A stretch of DNA of 6,601 nt from Euryarchaeota archaeon UBA128 (lineage in GTDB: Archaea; Thermoplasmatota; Poseidoniia; Poseidoniales; Poseidoniaceae): the NCBI GenBank assembly GCA_002496955.1, contig DALZ01000015.1, positions 1 through 6,601 of the forward strand, given 5' to 3'. Of this stretch, positions 6,540 through 6,601 are shown piece after piece (the stretch's first letter is position 1; every line of letters begins with the position of its first letter). The notes beneath the pieces were generated by a model. It had not been told where the DNA came from, ran no database searches, and was given only the letters and a program-made list of their open reading frames with translations. Position numbers and translations under genes: made by a program.

Positions 6540-6601
6540 GGTGCGGCGTCGGGTTTGTCATGTTTGAACTTAAGGTCTGGAAGGAATTATTCTTGTACGA
6601 A
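6540..6601 (-). promoter_or_regulatory. Upstream region of the 730-residue surface protein gene
   Basis: The remaining 62 bp contain no gene. On the minus strand an AT-rich AATAATT (6585-6591) lies about 46-52 bases before the ATG, a reasonable distance for an archaeal TATA box with a leader of roughly 20 bases. No Shine-Dalgarno motif precedes the ATG. The element is assigned from composition and position only, and the region is cut by the window edge. Confidence 0.3.

Noticed and set aside
6464..6562. Minus-strand ORF starting at ATG 6562 ahead of the surface-protein gene
   Set aside because: It is about 33 codons, overlaps the signal peptide of the long gene in another frame, and has no motif or start signal.
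1..6601. Mobile element, CRISPR array, tRNA or rRNA
   Set aside because: No transposase, terminal inverted repeats, regularly spaced repeats or RNA gene structure could be seen; genes fill almost the whole window.

Overview
This window looks archaeal, most plausibly from an uncultivated euryarchaeon of the marine group II (Poseidoniales) kind. The strongest evidence is a UPF0201/COG1931-type protein (PF01877 RNA-binding fold), a family known from archaea. Supporting signs are Shine-Dalgarno motifs (AGGTGA, GGAGGT) on some genes and none on others, which would fit mixed leadered and leaderless transcripts. A large single-pass surface protein also carries 13 N-glycosylation sequons outside the membrane. 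The lineage guess is inference; no rRNA or tRNA marker is present.

Layout, left to right. (1) A plus-strand Nudix (MutT/CTP-pyrophosphohydrolase-like) gene whose frame stays open to the left edge; the extra N-terminal residues weakly resemble the end of a KEOPS Pcc1 subunit. (2) A minus-strand UPF0201 gene overlapping it tail-to-tail by 14 bp. (3) An 88-bp divergent promoter region with a perfect 8-bp direct repeat. (4) A plus-strand cluster of three genes: a membrane-bound family 2 glycosyltransferase, a two-helix membrane protein ending in a zinc ribbon, and a complete type I DnaJ. (5) A minus-strand gene of 730 codons for an exported, membrane-anchored protein with a cytoplasmic domain of about 180 residues, whose stop codon abuts that of dnaJ (TAATTA). 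The window ends in this gene's upstream region.

Working together: the three plus-strand genes are close (gaps of 28 and 59 bp) and may be co-transcribed. A membrane-tethered zinc-ribbon protein next to DnaJ suggests a chaperone link at the membrane, but this rests on position alone. The glycosyltransferase could serve glycan synthesis for surface proteins such as the 730-residue neighbour; that is also unproven. No mobile element, CRISPR array, RNA gene or gene-free stretch over 300 bp was found. The least ordinary items are the Nudix N-terminal extension, the loss of the usual metal-site aspartate in the glycosyltransferase, the membrane zinc-ribbon protein and the unrecognised 730-residue surface protein.
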